A stretch of DNA of 64,000 nt from Argyresthia goedartella (Eukaryota > Arthropoda > Insecta > Lepidoptera > Argyresthiidae). The translations under genes and the position numbers were made by a program. Within the stretch, counting starts at the first letter, position 1. Each line of letters begins with the position of its first letter. The stretch is from contig OX463832.1 in the NCBI GenBank assembly GCA_949825045.1, positions 22,252,552-22,316,551 on the forward strand, read 5' to 3'. The notes beneath the pieces are model-generated. The model saw only the letters and a program-made list of their open reading frames with translations. It was not told where the DNA came from and made no database searches. Of the stretch, positions 19,900 through 30,945 are shown piece by piece.

Positions 19900-20055
19900 T
19901 CAGACTTTATAGTCTTTTGATTCTATAATTTTATAATAGGTGGATTCAGGTAAATTAAACTCCTTCTGAATTTCATTTCGCGATTTTCCGGATTCAAACG
20001 CATTCACTATATTAAGTTTATCACTTAATGACAGTACTTTAATTTTCCGTTTTGA
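19900..20055 (-). pseudogene. pogo/CENP-B-type helix-turn-helix fragment
   Basis: On the - strand from an ATG at 20055 the peptide begins MSKRKIKVLSLSDKLNIVNA and continues with KSRNEIQKEFNLPESTYYKI. This matches the pattern of the Psq-like helix-turn-helix that starts pogo/Tigger transposases and CENP-B: basic start, L-DK-I, ESGKS, EI-KEF-L, ST-Y-I. It stops after about 52 residues; the DDE catalytic domain is absent. It points towards the left end of the element rather than inwards, so it has been rearranged. Confidence 0.7.
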
Positions 20056-20439
20056 CATGATGCAGAACAGAACTTTCTTTCGCAATTGATAACTATATAC
20101 TGAGTAAGTGCGACAAACAGGACGGTACACTACACCGGCACACGTGTCCATTCGAAAAGAATGCGATAGAATAACGACATTATTTAGTTCCACGAAATAG
20201 AATAGGTACAATATTGACGAGAAAACAATACAAAAACATTGGTAGGAAGTTCCTCGAAAGTTAAGAATGAGTCATAAAATAGCAGATGTAAAATTTGTAA
20301 ATAAAGCTCGACTGTCGCTTATAGAGGTTTAGATAAGGACCTATCAACTTAAGCTGATACTTGCATTTGTGTGAGTGCACACCGATAGTGTAGTGTAGAG
20401 TGTCAATCGGCTTGAAGCGCGGCCCGTCCTCCTACTCGG

Positions 20440-20995
20440 CTCCATAAAATAAAAAACTCGTTCAAGGGTAATTGTGTAAGATTTTACAATAAACTCCCAA
20501 GCACTTCGACAGATCTATCAATTAATAAGTTCAAGAAATACATCAAGCAAAGGCTTATTTCTAAAGCTTACTACAGTATTAAAGAGTACATAGACGATAA
20601 AAATGCTTGGGACTGAATTGTTCTAATTAATTGTGAGCATCCTCACTGCCAGAGTTTCTTTTACTGGACACTTGGAGGCCTTTTACACCTCCAAAGATTA
20701 ATTTAATTATACAACTCTTGACTGTGGGGACCATTTACATCTCCTATCATCATTGTATTATTCACTAAAGAGACTATACATCTCTGTTATTAATATTTTA
20801 ATTATTTTATTATGACATTTGAGACTTTTTACATCTCTCAGAAACAATAATTAAGTACTTTTTTTTCTGATAATATGATACAAATAATAATACCAAATGT
20901 TCTGTAAAAAATGAAATGAAATGACATGTGAAAGTGCCCTTGTGGCCTATTTACAGAATAAACGTTTTGAGTTTTGAGTTTTGAGTTTTGAGTCC
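20440..20995 (+). mobile_element. LINE 3' end inside the pogo-like element
   Basis: + strand reading gives FYNKLPSTSTDLSINKFKKY, then AYYSIKEYIDDKNAWD and a stop at 20615: the C-terminal signature of the LINE families in this window. The 3' UTR ends in (GTTTTGA)n at 20968-20992. Strongly 5'-truncated. Confidence 0.75.
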
Positions 20996-21197
20996 CGCGC
21001 ATGGTTTAAACTGGTTTATACTAGTTTATATCAAGCGGCCTGATGCGCGGACCGTCCGCTACACACCGCTTCCCTGCCGCCCGCTCACATACTTCACTTC
21101 ACCTCCGGTACTGGTAGCAGATAGACGTGTAATTTTATGTGATTGATTGTGTTTGAAATATTAGTGAAATGGCTCCTACTGCTCCTGGCTGCTGCTA

Positions 21198-21317
21198 ATG
21201 GCTCCTACAATCGACGATATAACGGAACGATTAATTATTAACACAGGCTCTGACTCTGATGAATCATCAGACGAGAGTGAAGATGAAGATGCAATGAGCG
21301 GAGTAGAAGAGTTATAA
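21198..21317 (+). CDS. Small acidic ORF, 39 residues, unrecognised
   Basis: ATG at 21198 to TAA at 21315. It encodes MAPTIDDITERLIINTGSDS, then a Ser/Asp/Glu-rich acidic tail. An AATAAA follows at about 21382. Acidic C-terminal tails occur on pogo/Tigger transposases, so it may be the last exon or remnant of the original transposase, though it lies opposite to the helix-turn-helix relic. Low confidence as a working gene. Confidence 0.3.
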   Translation: MAPTIDDITERLIINTGSDSDESSDESEDEDAMSGVEEL

Positions 21318-21723
21318 GATTCAGTCATTATGAGGTCGAGAATTGGACAGTTGGTAACATTGTGTTTTATGGACTTCGTTTAAATAAAACATTGATTTTA
21401 TTTGTATGTGTTTTACTAACTGTACTTTTGGCGATCACTCACACAAATGCAAGTATCAGCTTAAGTTGATAGGCCTGTAGCAGTCTCACTTACGGAGGTC
21501 TATGAGGGAAAAATGACTCTCTCTTACAGAGGCTTCTGTTTCTCGCTAATAGACGTTGTGGGAGCTCAAAATGACGGGTCCTGGCTATTACTCTCACTTA
21601 TAGAGTTTTCTCACTTATCCAGTTCTCACTTATCCAGGTTTGACTGTATTGGGAAAGTTGTTCATTAATGATGGGTCCTATCATTCCCCAAAATATGGTC
21701 GGCTAATTAAATAACACCTGTTA

Positions 21724-21860
21724 AGTCAGATCAAGTCAAGTAAAATGTCTTTATTACTGTAGATATTTACATATACTTAGCAAACGTAATTTTTTGCCTC
21801 TTCTCTACATTGGACCACTGTGGGAGAAGAAGGGCATGGAAATTCACACAGATAATATAT
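21724..21860 (-). mobile_element. LINE family A, extreme 3' end
   Basis: Contains the LINE A 3' UTR (GTAGATATTTACATATACTT, then TTGGACCACTGTGGGAG) with a short AAGTCAAG tail. About 140 bp, strongly 5'-truncated. Confidence 0.75.
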
Positions 21861-22183
21861 GGCGTACTACCCCATTCGAGGTTATCTTTGCCGGTGTCAA
21901 GTGTGTCTCAAAGATACCGTGACGCGTTTTGAAACCTACCCTCAGATGAATGAAACTCTTTGCCTCCAACGACGCCAGCGCCACCTAGCGGCAGCAACGG
22001 CGGACATGGCTGCCATTGTCCAAGTAATTTTTGAATGATTTCCAATGAGATTGTGCATCCATTAAAGAGAGAGAGAGAGAGTCGAGACACATTTGACCTC
22101 TTCTGAACGAAAATTTACCTATTTATTTATTTATTTCCCTAGTCAAACGAGTTGTGGTTAAATTTTGGTCTGAATCGTTTCAG
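21861..22183. other. Intron spacer with a short GA run
   Basis: No gene recognised. Includes an (GA)n run near 22065-22082 and an ATTT repeat near 22120, then the acceptor for exon 7. Confidence 0.5.
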
Positions 22184-22262
22184 CCAGCAGCGCGCCACAT
22201 ACCAGTGTTCCGTTTGTGGGAAACAGTTCAGCACGCACAGCAACCGACAGCGGCACATGTTT
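22184..22262 (+). CDS. C2H2 zinc-finger protein, exon 7 (most of finger 7)
   Basis: Acceptor ATCGTTTCAG, donor TTT|GTGAGT. The first base completes a Ser codon (AG+C). It encodes QCSVCGKQFSTHSNRQRHMF, a canonical finger start with CSVC, 12 residues and the first His. The second His is encoded by exon 8 (S-H), giving H-x3-H across the intron. It leaves in phase 0. CGKQFS is close to the classical finger consensus. Confidence 0.9.
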
Positions 22263-22330
22263 GTGAGTGGAACCATTCATACATTGTAGATTTAAATCTA
22301 GAACATTGTAAGAAATTGTAATTTCGACGA

Positions 22331-22860
22331 TCGGTTTAGCCTAGCGGATAGTGAGTCTGCCTACGAAGCTGACGGTCCTGGGCTCGATTCCCGGTAAGGG
22401 CAAATATTTGTGGGATGAGCATGAATATTTGTTTCTTGGTCTTGGTTGTTTTCGGCTAGTATTTAATCGCACATCAAAAATACTGATTTTCACAGCAAAA
22501 AAGGATCAGCAAACTTTTTATGTTTTAAGTATTTTTTTTATTCTTACATGTTCAACCTAATACGAAGGATAAAGGGGGATTCGCTTCGCTCACCCCGTTT
22601 ACCCTTCACCTAAGCTACCGCAGTATTTTGCTCTGATATTTGCTGTGCAAATCGGTATTTTTGATGTGCAGTTTAATATTCCCCGATTTTTTCTATGTAT
22701 TTATCTCTATTAAAAAATATATTATCGGCTAGTATCCATAACACAAGCCCTACTGAGCTTACTAGGGCCTAGTTCGATTTGTGTAAGATTATCCTTAAAT
22801 TGTTTATGAAACAATGTAACAACATGTGGTTGTCCATAAATAAATAAATGAATACACGTC
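22331..22860 (+). mobile_element. tRNA-derived SINE S2, split by an M1 element
   Basis: The head CGGTTTAGCCTAGCGGATAG and the B-box-like GGGCTCGATTCCCGG lie at 22331-22458. The body resumes at 22681 with ATTATCGGCTAGTATCC and CTAGTTCGATTTGTGTAAG. The 22459-22680 gap is an M1 copy. Confidence 0.75.
22459..22680 (-). mobile_element. MITE M1 inserted in SINE S2
   Basis: Begins TTAATCGCACATCAAAAATA and ends ATTTTTGATGTGCAGTTTAA, with the core in reverse orientation (TTCGCTTCGCTCACCCC, then CACCTAAGCTACCGCAG). Insertion into a SINE gives a relative age: M1 moved after S2. Confidence 0.8.
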
Positions 22861-23617
22861 GAGGTGGCAGAATAACCATAGATATCATGAATTAATATAA
22901 TTTTAATACGCTTTTATTAGGTTCACCTGTGACTAAGGAATTAAGTAACTATGTAAACAAATATTGCAAATTAAATTTGGCCCACTTTCCGGTATTCGAT
23001 GGAACTAAAATCTGGAATAATTATGTTCGGTTCGGTGTTCGGTGACAATGCAATATTATGGTACCACCGAGCTGCTCTGATGATGGAGCCGGATGGCGGT
23101 CACAGGAACTCTGTAATAGAATAACGCAATGCTGCCGAGTTTAGAGAGATTAGTGAGGGTATCGAGCTGATCTGATGATGAGACCTGAAGGCGGATAGTG
23201 GAACTCTTCAACGGCTACTGGTAATCCCCGTAACGTGACAAATACATGAGCGTCTTTTACTTTTTAAACTACCTAAATATTACTTTCATTTACGAGGTTT
23301 TCAAGAGGTTCAAACTTATGGTTCCCAAAGAATAAGAGTTGGGTTTAAGTTTTTGTATGTAGTGTGTAGTTAATAAAATAATTGATAGGTTTTCATTCAG
23401 TTAACAGATATTCACTTAGTATAACGGTTACATAAGTAGTTAAACAGTTTGTAAAATTTATTTTGTTTGTTGGGTAAATTCTGATTGTCAGTATTATTTG
23501 TTGCAGTTTTGAGATATTTTGAACAAAATCGGCGATTATTTGTTAAGCATTTAAATATGTACATACATGCCTTTAATTTATTGTATCGGGGGTGTAATCA
23601 TTTACTCATTAACACAG
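22861..23617. other. Intron stretch, nothing recognised
   Basis: No recognised repeat or exon. A pair of related segments (ACCGAGCTGCTCTGATGATG near 23063 and ATCGAGCTGATCTGATGATG near 23160), each followed by GGAACTC, suggests an old local duplication of about 97 bp. Confidence 0.4.
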
Positions 23618-23751
23618 AGTCACACGGGCCTCAAGCCGTTCCGCTGCGAGCTGTGTACGAAATGCTTCAAGCACGCGTCCGAGAAGCGGGCTCACGTCAA
23701 CTACGTGCACCTGAAGAAGCCGTGGCCAAGACGCAGGACCAAGCGAGACAG
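23618..23751 (+). CDS. C2H2 zinc-finger protein, exon 8 (end of finger 7, finger 8)
   Basis: Acceptor TTAACACAG, donor GACAG|GTGCCC. It opens with SHTGLKPFRC, supplying the last His of finger 7 and a TGEKPF-like linker. Finger 8 follows: CELC, 12 residues, then HVNYVH. It continues into the basic stretch KKPWPRRRTKRD, a probable nuclear localisation signal. It leaves with two bases of a codon. Its intron holds a complete hAT element. Confidence 0.9.
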
Positions 23752-24387
23752 GTGCCCGGCATTATAGACTGACTAGACCGACTGGACTGACCGGACTAGG
23801 GTTTCGGTCCTGGGTTCCCGGATCGGGAATTCCCGGGAAATAAGTCATTCCCGAACCCGGGAAAATTTTGACGATTCCCGGGAATTCCCGGGAAATTCCG
23901 TCATTGATTTTTATTTCAGTTTTAACTCTAAAAGCTTGCCAATCTTTATCGTTATGCACAAATAACTCTAAAAAGATGTGTAGGTAACAAGAAAGACAAG
24001 TATTCGTTGGCCAGCCAGGTACTTTTTTGAACTTTATGAATGATATAACCTAACTAAAGTAACTAGAGATTTGTACCTAGAAAAAATATATAATTTTGTA
24101 GGGCGGTACTGTAGTTACGAATTCTTAGAAATTGTGTGTTATTGTTTTGCAGCTGCAGGGTCAGCGCCAATCTGGTTTTCTTTGTTTCACCGCAGCCCCC
24201 TAGCCCCTAATCACTTATCCGAAGTAAGGAGTAAGTAGTATTTATTTTCGTCAGTATCAGTTAGATGTTCACCTGAACAACGTGATAGTCATGAAATTTT
24301 TTACGGAATACAAAAATGAAAGAACAAGTGAGTTTATGATAAAACAAATTATTGTCATCATTGGTAAGTTGCAAATTCTGTATATTC

Positions 24388-24450
24388 TAGTTTGGGGCTA
24401 GATCAATGTGTGTAAAATGATGTCCAAGGTATTATTATTATTATTTTTAA
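24388..24450 (+). mobile_element. SINE S1 tail fragment inside the hAT element
   Basis: Contains GGGGCTAGATCAATGTGTG, CCAAGGTATTATTATTATT. Only the 3' end of S1 is present. Its presence in the element's 5' region means the hAT copy is either old or carried it along. Confidence 0.65.
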
Positions 24451-24931
24451 TATATATCTATGTTTGTTAACACCTTGGGATATAAACGGTAAATTTAATC
24501 GGTAATCAGGTACCAACTTTTTTAACTCAGTAATTGATGGCGGTCACGTTGAAGTCTTAATTACATGAAAACAAACTTATTTTTTTCTATGAACTTTTAT
24601 TTTGTAATCCCAAACCCAACTAATCTGTATCTGTGAAGCTTACAACCTCTTTTATTTAAGGGCAATGACAATTTATGAGTAACGTGGAAGTCGTTCGCAG
24701 GTTAACCATGTATCTAAGCGGTTATTAGTTTTAATTATGTTTTAGCTTTTTATTAATTAAACAGTAAGGTGAATTGCGTGAGACCTCGCCTATTAAGTTT
24801 AATTTTAGCTAGATATTCATATGTTTCTACTCCTGATCACCGATTAAATTTCACGCTTTTAATTGTTGATAAATAAGCATAAAATGTAACGACATAACTA
24901 AATGTTAAGTTTTAATTTGTCAAAGGGTGAG

Positions 24932-26798
24932 ATGGATACTCGAGCATCTTCAGAAGTGTGGAAGTATTTTAAGAAAAAAGGCGCAATGTAATCGATGCCC
25001 AAAAGAGTTAAGTTGCAAAGGCTCAACCAGTGGACTTGCAAGACACTTGACAACAGTACATGGCATAAACATAAAATATCGATCCGATGAAGAATCTTCG
25101 CAGGCATCAACTTTGGCATCTTTACCGGCTACTGGTACATCCACTTCACCACCACCAGAAAAAAAAAAAAAGGCCCCTATGAAACAGACGTCTTTGGACC
25201 AGCATATTAAAATGCCCAACACTATTGGCGAAGTCGACTCGAAGTTAGCAGCAAGTGACGGAATATCAATTCCAGCAATCACCAACAGTGATGTGATTCG
25301 AGGCTATGTTACCAAAGATGGTCTAAAAATGCCGAAATGCGAATCTAACGTTATGAAATTAATTATGGCGTTTGCTGAAGAAAAAAGAGAAGAAATCATC
25401 GCCAACCATGAAGAAGTACGTGGATAACAATGGACGATTCAGTATCACTCTTGATGAATGGACTAGCATCAGAAATAGGCGCTATTTCAATATAAACTTA
25501 CATGGCAAAGACGGAAAAGTTTATAATTTGGGTCTGACATTCATACCGGGGAAATGCGGAGCACCAGAAACAAGAATAATTGTAGATACAGTCTTGGCTG
25601 ATTTCAATATCAACTTCGAGCATGATATTGTAGCTGCGACAAGCGATGGTCCGAACGTGATGAAAAAATTTGGTCCAGCAGAGATGGTGCTATGCATGAA
25701 CCATGCGATCCATTTGGCGGTGACAGACGTCCTTTATAGACAAAGGACCAGTGACACAGCGTCTGAAGAATCAGACTCAGAATCTTACGATTCTGATCAT
25801 GATATTGTGGAGAGAAGTTCCCGTGAAATCCGACCAGATTTAAAGAGAGTTCTTGAAGACACGCGGCTTATTGTCAATTTATTTCGCGGAAGTCCACTAA
25901 AAACGGAATACTTCAAGATTTCGTTCGTCTGGAACAAAACGTAGAAAAATCACTGAATCGGGACGTTAAAACGAGATGGAACAGCATAGAAACAATGATA
26001 AGTCGTTTTATAGAAATAAAAAACTGCATCAAGAAGGCGTTGATTGATTTAAATAACGCAAACTTATGGCACTAGGAAAACTTAACTGTTTTGGAGGATT
26101 AACTTAAAATCTTGAATCCTATTAAATTGGCAGTGGAGGCGCTGAGCTCCCGAAAAGCAGGTATTCTGATCTGCGAAGCAGTTATTACAACACTTCTTGG
26201 AAGATTGGCTAAGTTGGAATCCCCGCTTGCTATGGAGTTTTTCAATTGCTTGACACGAAGGATTACTGAGAGAAGAGATTCCAAGCTATATACTTTGATG
26301 CTCTTTCTGCAAAACCCTACCATTCAAGCTAATGAATACATCACAGACAGTGCTGAAACCAAGGTATCGATGATACGTCTTGCTGAAAAACTCTTTCGGC
26401 GCTTGTTTCCAGAAAAATCTGCAGCTGATTCCAGTCCAGAGGAGATTTTACAGGCTCTTGCTGAAAGGAAAAGAGAAATGAGTTTTGCTGATCAGCTCCA
26501 AGAAGCCATACAAAATGCATGCAAGGGCACTTCATTGCCACGAACTCGCTTTACAAGACTAAAGAAAGACTTTGACTTGTATATATCATCTGGTAAAAGA
26601 ACACCAAACCTGGATCTACTGCACAACGCCCTTGGAACTATCATGGCCACGTCGACTGAAAGCGAGCGCACTTTTTCTGTATCGGGAAATTTTGCAACAA
26701 AGATAAGGAGAAGGTTGAGTGATAAATCACTTAGTGCATTAGTTTTCTTAAAACATTATTTTAAGGAACGAATTAAAGTGGGATATGATAGAATATGA
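24932..26798 (+). pseudogene. hAT transposase, BED-type, disrupted
   Basis: Reading starts at ATG 24932 (MDTRASSEVWKYF) and continues after a frameshift in the A run near 24975 into a BED zinc finger (CNRCPKELSCKG, ARHLTTVHG). A second frame change occurs near 25400, a third near 25925, and stops occur near 26075 and 26100. The RNase H-like region shows LDEWTSIRNRRYFNINLHG, CMNHAIHLAV and VKTRWNS. The C-terminal dimerisation region includes TSTESERTFSVSGNF and LSALVFLKHYF. All hAT landmarks are in order, but this copy cannot make one intact protein. Confidence 0.88.
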
Positions 26799-26977
26799 TT
26801 AAAATGATTGAAATAATACAGATTCAGACAAATAAATAGCTTAATATGATAAATTAACGTGTTTTATTACTTTTCTGGTAGGCATAAATAGCAAAATCAA
26901 AATATTATTAAAAATTCCCGGGAAATCGGATATTTTGTTCCAGGGAATGAAAAAATTCCGGGAATACCGAAACCCTA

Positions 26978-27100
<123 letters not shown>

Positions 27101-27146
27101 TTAGTTAAGTTGCCACCTCTACATTTCATTTGCACATTTCTTTCAG

Positions 27147-27240
27147 GGATCAAGCGACAGAGGCGAATGTCGGCGAGGTTTGGCCGCGGGACACTACAGG
27201 GCCGCTACAAGACGTCGAACATTACAATACCAAGATATAG
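27147..27240 (+). CDS. C2H2 zinc-finger protein, exon 9 (C-terminus)
   Basis: Acceptor TTTCTTTCAG; the first base completes an Arg codon begun by exon 8. It encodes DQATEANVGEVWPRDTTGPL and ends QDVEHYNTKI then TAG at 27238-27240. There are no further fingers; the tail is short and acidic. A poly(A) signal lies 152 bases after the stop. Confidence 0.8.
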
Positions 27241-27391
27241 TCTCTGAGATGAATCGAATCTCGCTCTCAATAGTGTCTCTGGGTTATACTTAAGCAGAGG
27301 TCGTCATTATTTTATCGAATGATATCTAATTAAGTTCTTGTAAGATTGATAGGTACCTACCTACGTTAAATTATGTGAATAAGTTATTTTT

Positions 27392-27397
27392 AATAAA
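27392..27397 (+). terminator. Poly(A) signal of the zinc-finger gene
   Basis: AATAAA about 150 bases downstream of the TAG at 27240, in the sense orientation. It is the first canonical hexamer after the stop, so the transcript probably ends near 27415. Confidence 0.6.
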
Positions 27398-27520
27398 AAT
27401 AATAGAATTACACATGCGTCGTATACTTTCACTGCAACGTATTTATATATAATGGTTTGATTAGCGTAAAGTAGCGATTTCACTTCTATTTTCCCACTGA
27501 AGGGAATGTGCATCACTGGT

Positions 27521-27690
27521 CCTCAGAGCCCCATCTAGTGTCAAGTGGTGAATCTAATTCCCACGGAAGATTTTTGACCGTAGAGGTAGGAAACCACGGT
27601 ACCCCAGAGCCATCTGGTGTCGAGTAGCAAATCTATTTCACACCAAAGAGCTCGTCAACGTCGAGGTCGAATACCAGGTACCCCGGAGCG
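27521..27690. repeat. Degenerate tandem repeat, period about 80 bp
   Basis: Two divergent units starting CCTCAGAGCCCCATCTAGTG (27521) and CCCCAGAGCCATCTGGTGTC (about 27602), with a third start CCCCGGAGCG near 27682. Shared internal motifs are GTCGAGGTCGAATACC / GTAGAGGTAGGAAACC. It lies 3' of the zinc-finger gene. Confidence 0.6.
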
Positions 27691-27699
27691 ACAGCATGC

Positions 27700-29379
27700 T
27701 AACATGATATTTGAAAAATAAATTTTCATCTAGCAAGGAAACCCCAAGGTATTTAATGGTCATACTTAATACGCTGTATTCGTTGGCTTGAGCAGCCATG
27801 TTGATAACCTATAATTTTTACGGAAACGATGTAACACGACACCACACGTCGATAAGCAATCTCACCTGGGTTTCTTGATAAATTCCAATGAATGTTCGGA
27901 GCCATCCACACGTGTTCGGTGAGAAAGTTAAAAAGAAATGTCAAAACCGACGACAGACTCACCAAAACTCAATGATGTTGACACCGCACGTTGTACCAAC
28001 GTGAGCAGTTTTCTACATCAAAAACTACGGATTTATTAAGCGCTTGAAACACACCCTTCTGGCTCTCACTGACTCATATCCCGTCAGACGTCCTATGCGC
28101 TACATAAGCGCATAACTTTTTTTGGGCGGCTAGCGTCCTGTGCGCTGCATAAGCGCATAGAAAGTATTGCAAACTTCGACGTTTTATGAATATTCACCAA
28201 GTTTCAGAACGTTCCCGGAAGTAGTCTTAGATTATTAGTAGTTTAGTTGGCAACCGTGTGATATGAATGGAACTGACACTGAGACAGCCAATCAGATCAA
28301 AATAAATAAAATACCAAGCCATGTCGCCATTTTTGGCAGGCGACCGGCCGCAGACTTACATTTTATGTTTGTCAATACTTATTTATTACTGTGTTTTGTG
28401 AAGCAATTACTGTGTTTAATAAAATAATACATCTCGCATGAGAAATTAATAGTGGTGATGTGAAAAATAGAAAATAGTGTAAGTTTTGTGTGAGTGGCCC
28501 CGTAAGAACGAAATATAATTAGAGGTGTCAGTGTCAAATAATGGATTCTGCAAACAATCAATGAAAAGCCTTATCAACTTTATTATCACATGTGAGTACT
28601 GTACATCACAAGATAGGTAATTTTATTAACTTTATTATGGTACATAACATGTTAGGAAACTAATAAAATAACCTAGCAAACTTATCAAATTCCTAACGCA
28701 AGACGATTGAAAATTTATTTTCGCCAGAACCTTGGACGCGATAGGTTCCACGAGATTCGCTGTACAGGGACATTCCAGAGGATATTTTCAATATTAGTTT
28801 ATCTCTCGGAGTATCCCCTGAATGCTAGAAAGTTGCAGTAGCATGTCCCATTCACAAAAGCAATAGTAAGCCGGGATTCTGGGTGGCCCCAGAAGTATCC
28901 CACGCACGCAACGCACATGTTTTAAGGGCCTGATGCAACTAATTCTGGTTAGATACTGTTGCAGCTAATCTTGCACGGGGTCTGAGGTTTTCTGGGCGTT
29001 CACGGATAAGGATCATGTTTTGGGTTTTCCTAAGAAATATTGATGATTCTAAAACTTAGTTCGAAGTCAACGTGATAATTTCGTAGGTCTTGGAATATTT
29101 CGACAGCTGGTCATTTAGTCTCTATATGAGCTATTCTTGTACATTTCTTTCTTCTTTGGAGTCACTTAAATATGTCCACAGGGCGTGGCGGTTGCATACC
29201 TTTGATATTTCGTGCCACCGCAAGTCACCGCGTCAGTCCAGTGTGACCAGATAAGATTTTACGTAAATACCGAGGCACCTCAAAACATACTGAAATATAC
29301 CGACTTACAACAAATTTACTAATAAAAATACTGATTTTCTTAGCACGTTTTATCGACCGAGTGAGCCAAGCGCCTCCGT
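27700..29379. other. Intergenic stretch between the two converging genes
   Basis: No gene is supported. A 27-bp motif occurs twice at 28091-28160 (see findings). Around 28250-28600 the base composition and a short ATG (TCAAATAATGGATTCTGC) resemble a 5' UTR, but no open frame or donor follows. Confidence 0.4.
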
Positions 29380-29490
29380 TCCTTCCCCACAGTGATCCAA
29401 TGTAGAGAAGTGGCAAAAAATGACAATTGTTATGTTTGCATTGTATGTATTGCAATATGTAAATATCTACAGCAATAAAGACATTTCATT
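29380..29490 (+). mobile_element. LINE family A, extreme 3' end
   Basis: Contains CCCACAGTGATCCAATGTAG and GTAAATATCTACAGCAATAA, the LINE A 3' UTR in + orientation. About 110 bp. Confidence 0.65.
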
Positions 29491-29607
29491 GATTGATTTC
29501 AGGATTCGGCGAAAATGCTTTCGTATGTCCGGATATGTGTCCGGCGGTTATCCTCTGCAGGCCGCATTTCTCAACTGATTCTCGTGAACCTTAAAAATGT
29601 AGTATAC

Positions 29608-29690
29608 AAAGTTATTGGTGCGGCTTCTTTTATACTCCATGTACGTAACCAGGTGCATTTACAAGTTTCTATTTGTTATTAAAAGAAAGT
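29608..29690. repeat. Fragment of GGGTTCCGTACC-family repeat interior
   Basis: TTATTGGTGCGGCTTCTTTT and CATGTACGTAACCAGGTGCA match the interior of the copies at 12339 and 53211. Neither end is present. Confidence 0.6.
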
Positions 29691-30890
29691 GTCACTCGCT
29701 AGGTCTACAGCTCACAGAGACACTAGTTTATTCATCGTCAGAAGAATCGCATTCTATTTATATGACATTCTATGAAATTCTCAAATTATAAGTCGAGTGC
29801 AGAAGAGAAAATCATTTCACTTGGATCGTATTAGACGATTTGAAGCTAGTAGTAATAGGCAAATTTCTATAGATTTCTGAGTATAGATTTTTTCCGCCTG
29901 AGAACCCTAAATCAAGCGGGGAAGGTGCTTTTTTGAGGTTTTAAGGAAAAGTATTTTATGTACCTGTACCAAGCTATTCATGCAACTGAAAACTTAGATT
30001 TTAGACATATAAAAAAAAATGTGGAGTTTTATAATTATACAGACGGCTGTCATACGTGTTATATCTATATCTTACTGATCTGTGCTCCTAAATAAAATGT
30101 AGCAATACAAAAAATACTAAATCCGGGGAAGTCCCCGAACATCAATGTTCGCGACGTTCGCGAGGGCTAAATCAGGGGAATTCCACGAACATCGTGTCGT
30201 GAGGACGATTGCTACAGTGTTGCCATAACGTCTTATCCAAATGTAGCCAAAAATACGAACTTACGACAATATACCTACAAATATTCTGAAGTTCGGAACA
30301 ATCGATGAAATATACTGAAAAAGTATTAAAATACTGAGTCTGGTCGCAACTGCTAGTGTGGCCCTCGACAAGAATTAAGGTGATACGAAAAATAAATGGG
30401 GTTTCTTTCAAATCCATTTACTCTACCACGAAGTCATCTTCAGATTTGAGTTTTGGGTTAACGTTTATTGAGTATTTGATTAAGATTCTCACTTAAGGAA
30501 AACGCGATTGGATGAAATTTTCTCGATAGAATTTAATTACGAAAATACCTTGAGATTGTTTAATTTTTTCCTGTAATGGGGTTGGCAACTGTCGGCGTGG
30601 AGCTAGTATCGGTTGGTTCCCCTAACTAAAGTCAAAGTCACGCTTCTGTGTTACCAGTACAGTGTGTTCAATCGCCAGGCATGTGCTGTGTATTATAAAA
30701 CACCGCTGCCAAAAATACAAAATTAAGTTGTATAGTAGTATTTTTTTACATGACATTATATCATATACACGAAAAATTACTTTAGTAAATAAATTCCGGT
30801 AACCAATTATCACAGAAAAAGTTCCAGAAATTAGTCGATCGTTGAAAGTAGGAACCAAATGCACGTGGCGCCACCTAGAATTAGCTTTCA
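29691..30890. other. Intergenic stretch, nothing recognised
   Basis: AT-rich with no supported gene. Short segments at 29225-29300 and 30205-30350 (for example ATACGAACTTACGACAATAT) look like fragments of one dispersed repeat, but I cannot define its ends. Confidence 0.35.
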
Positions 30891-30942
30891 CCGGCCAACC
30901 CCATTCTGCAATCCTATAGGATTGCAGAATGGGTTTGGCCGG
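30891..30942. repeat. 52-bp palindrome
   Basis: CCGGCCAACCCCATTCTGCA on the left is mirrored to 30942 with no spacer and a single mismatched pair (30899/30934). The centre is CCTATAGG. Confidence 0.9.
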
Positions 30943-30945
30943 TTG

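Larger units (their letters stand above)
20337..21475. repeat. 39-bp internal inverted repeat within the pogo-like element
   Basis: CCTATCAACTTAAGCTGATA at about 20339, continuing to TGTGTGAGTG, recurs inverted at about 21437-21475. One substitution at most is visible. It may be the ends of a further element nested inside, or subterminal repeats of the pogo-like element. Confidence 0.7.
19688..21649. mobile_element. pogo/Tigger-like DNA transposon, degenerate
   Basis: The left end TCAAACCTGGATAAGCGAGA and the right end TCTCACTTATCCAGGTTTGA are inverted repeats with one mismatch. TA flanks the right end (GACTG|TA) and TAC the left. The interior contains several copies of TTATAGAGGTTTCTC-type motifs near both ends and a pogo-like helix-turn-helix relic at 19900-20055. 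A LINE tail (20440-20995) and an internal 39-bp inverted repeat are also inside. Non-autonomous. Confidence 0.7.
18745..21712. mobile_element. Tc1-type MITE M4 split by two later insertions
   Basis: Three pieces together make one copy of the palindromic element seen intact at 38334-38597: 18745-18805 (TTTAATTATCTGACC to ATTATGAACAA), 19566-19687 (ACCCATCAAACATAAG, then ATCGCAAATG to TTTGCGACTA), and 21650-21712 (GGGAAAGTTGTTCATTAATG to GGCTAATTAAATAACACC). A LINE 3' end fills the first gap and a pogo-like element the second. Confidence 0.65.
23797..26977 (+). mobile_element. hAT-superfamily DNA transposon, 3181 bp, with 8-bp target duplication
   Basis: Terminal inverted repeats TAGGGTTTCGGT at the left and ACCGAAACCCTA at the right are flanked by identical 8-bp direct repeats GACCGGAC (23789-23796 and 26978-26985), the target duplication length of hAT elements. 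Both subterminal regions carry repeated CCCGGGAA motifs. The transposase is broken (next entry). The insertion is into a GACTGGACT-type minisatellite in the last zinc-finger intron. A SINE S1 tail fragment lies within at 24388-24450. Confidence 0.92.

Noticed and set aside
28540..28563. Possible first exon starting ATGGATTCTGCAAAC
   Set aside because: The frame closes after a few codons, and no donor that would connect it to another exon could be identified.
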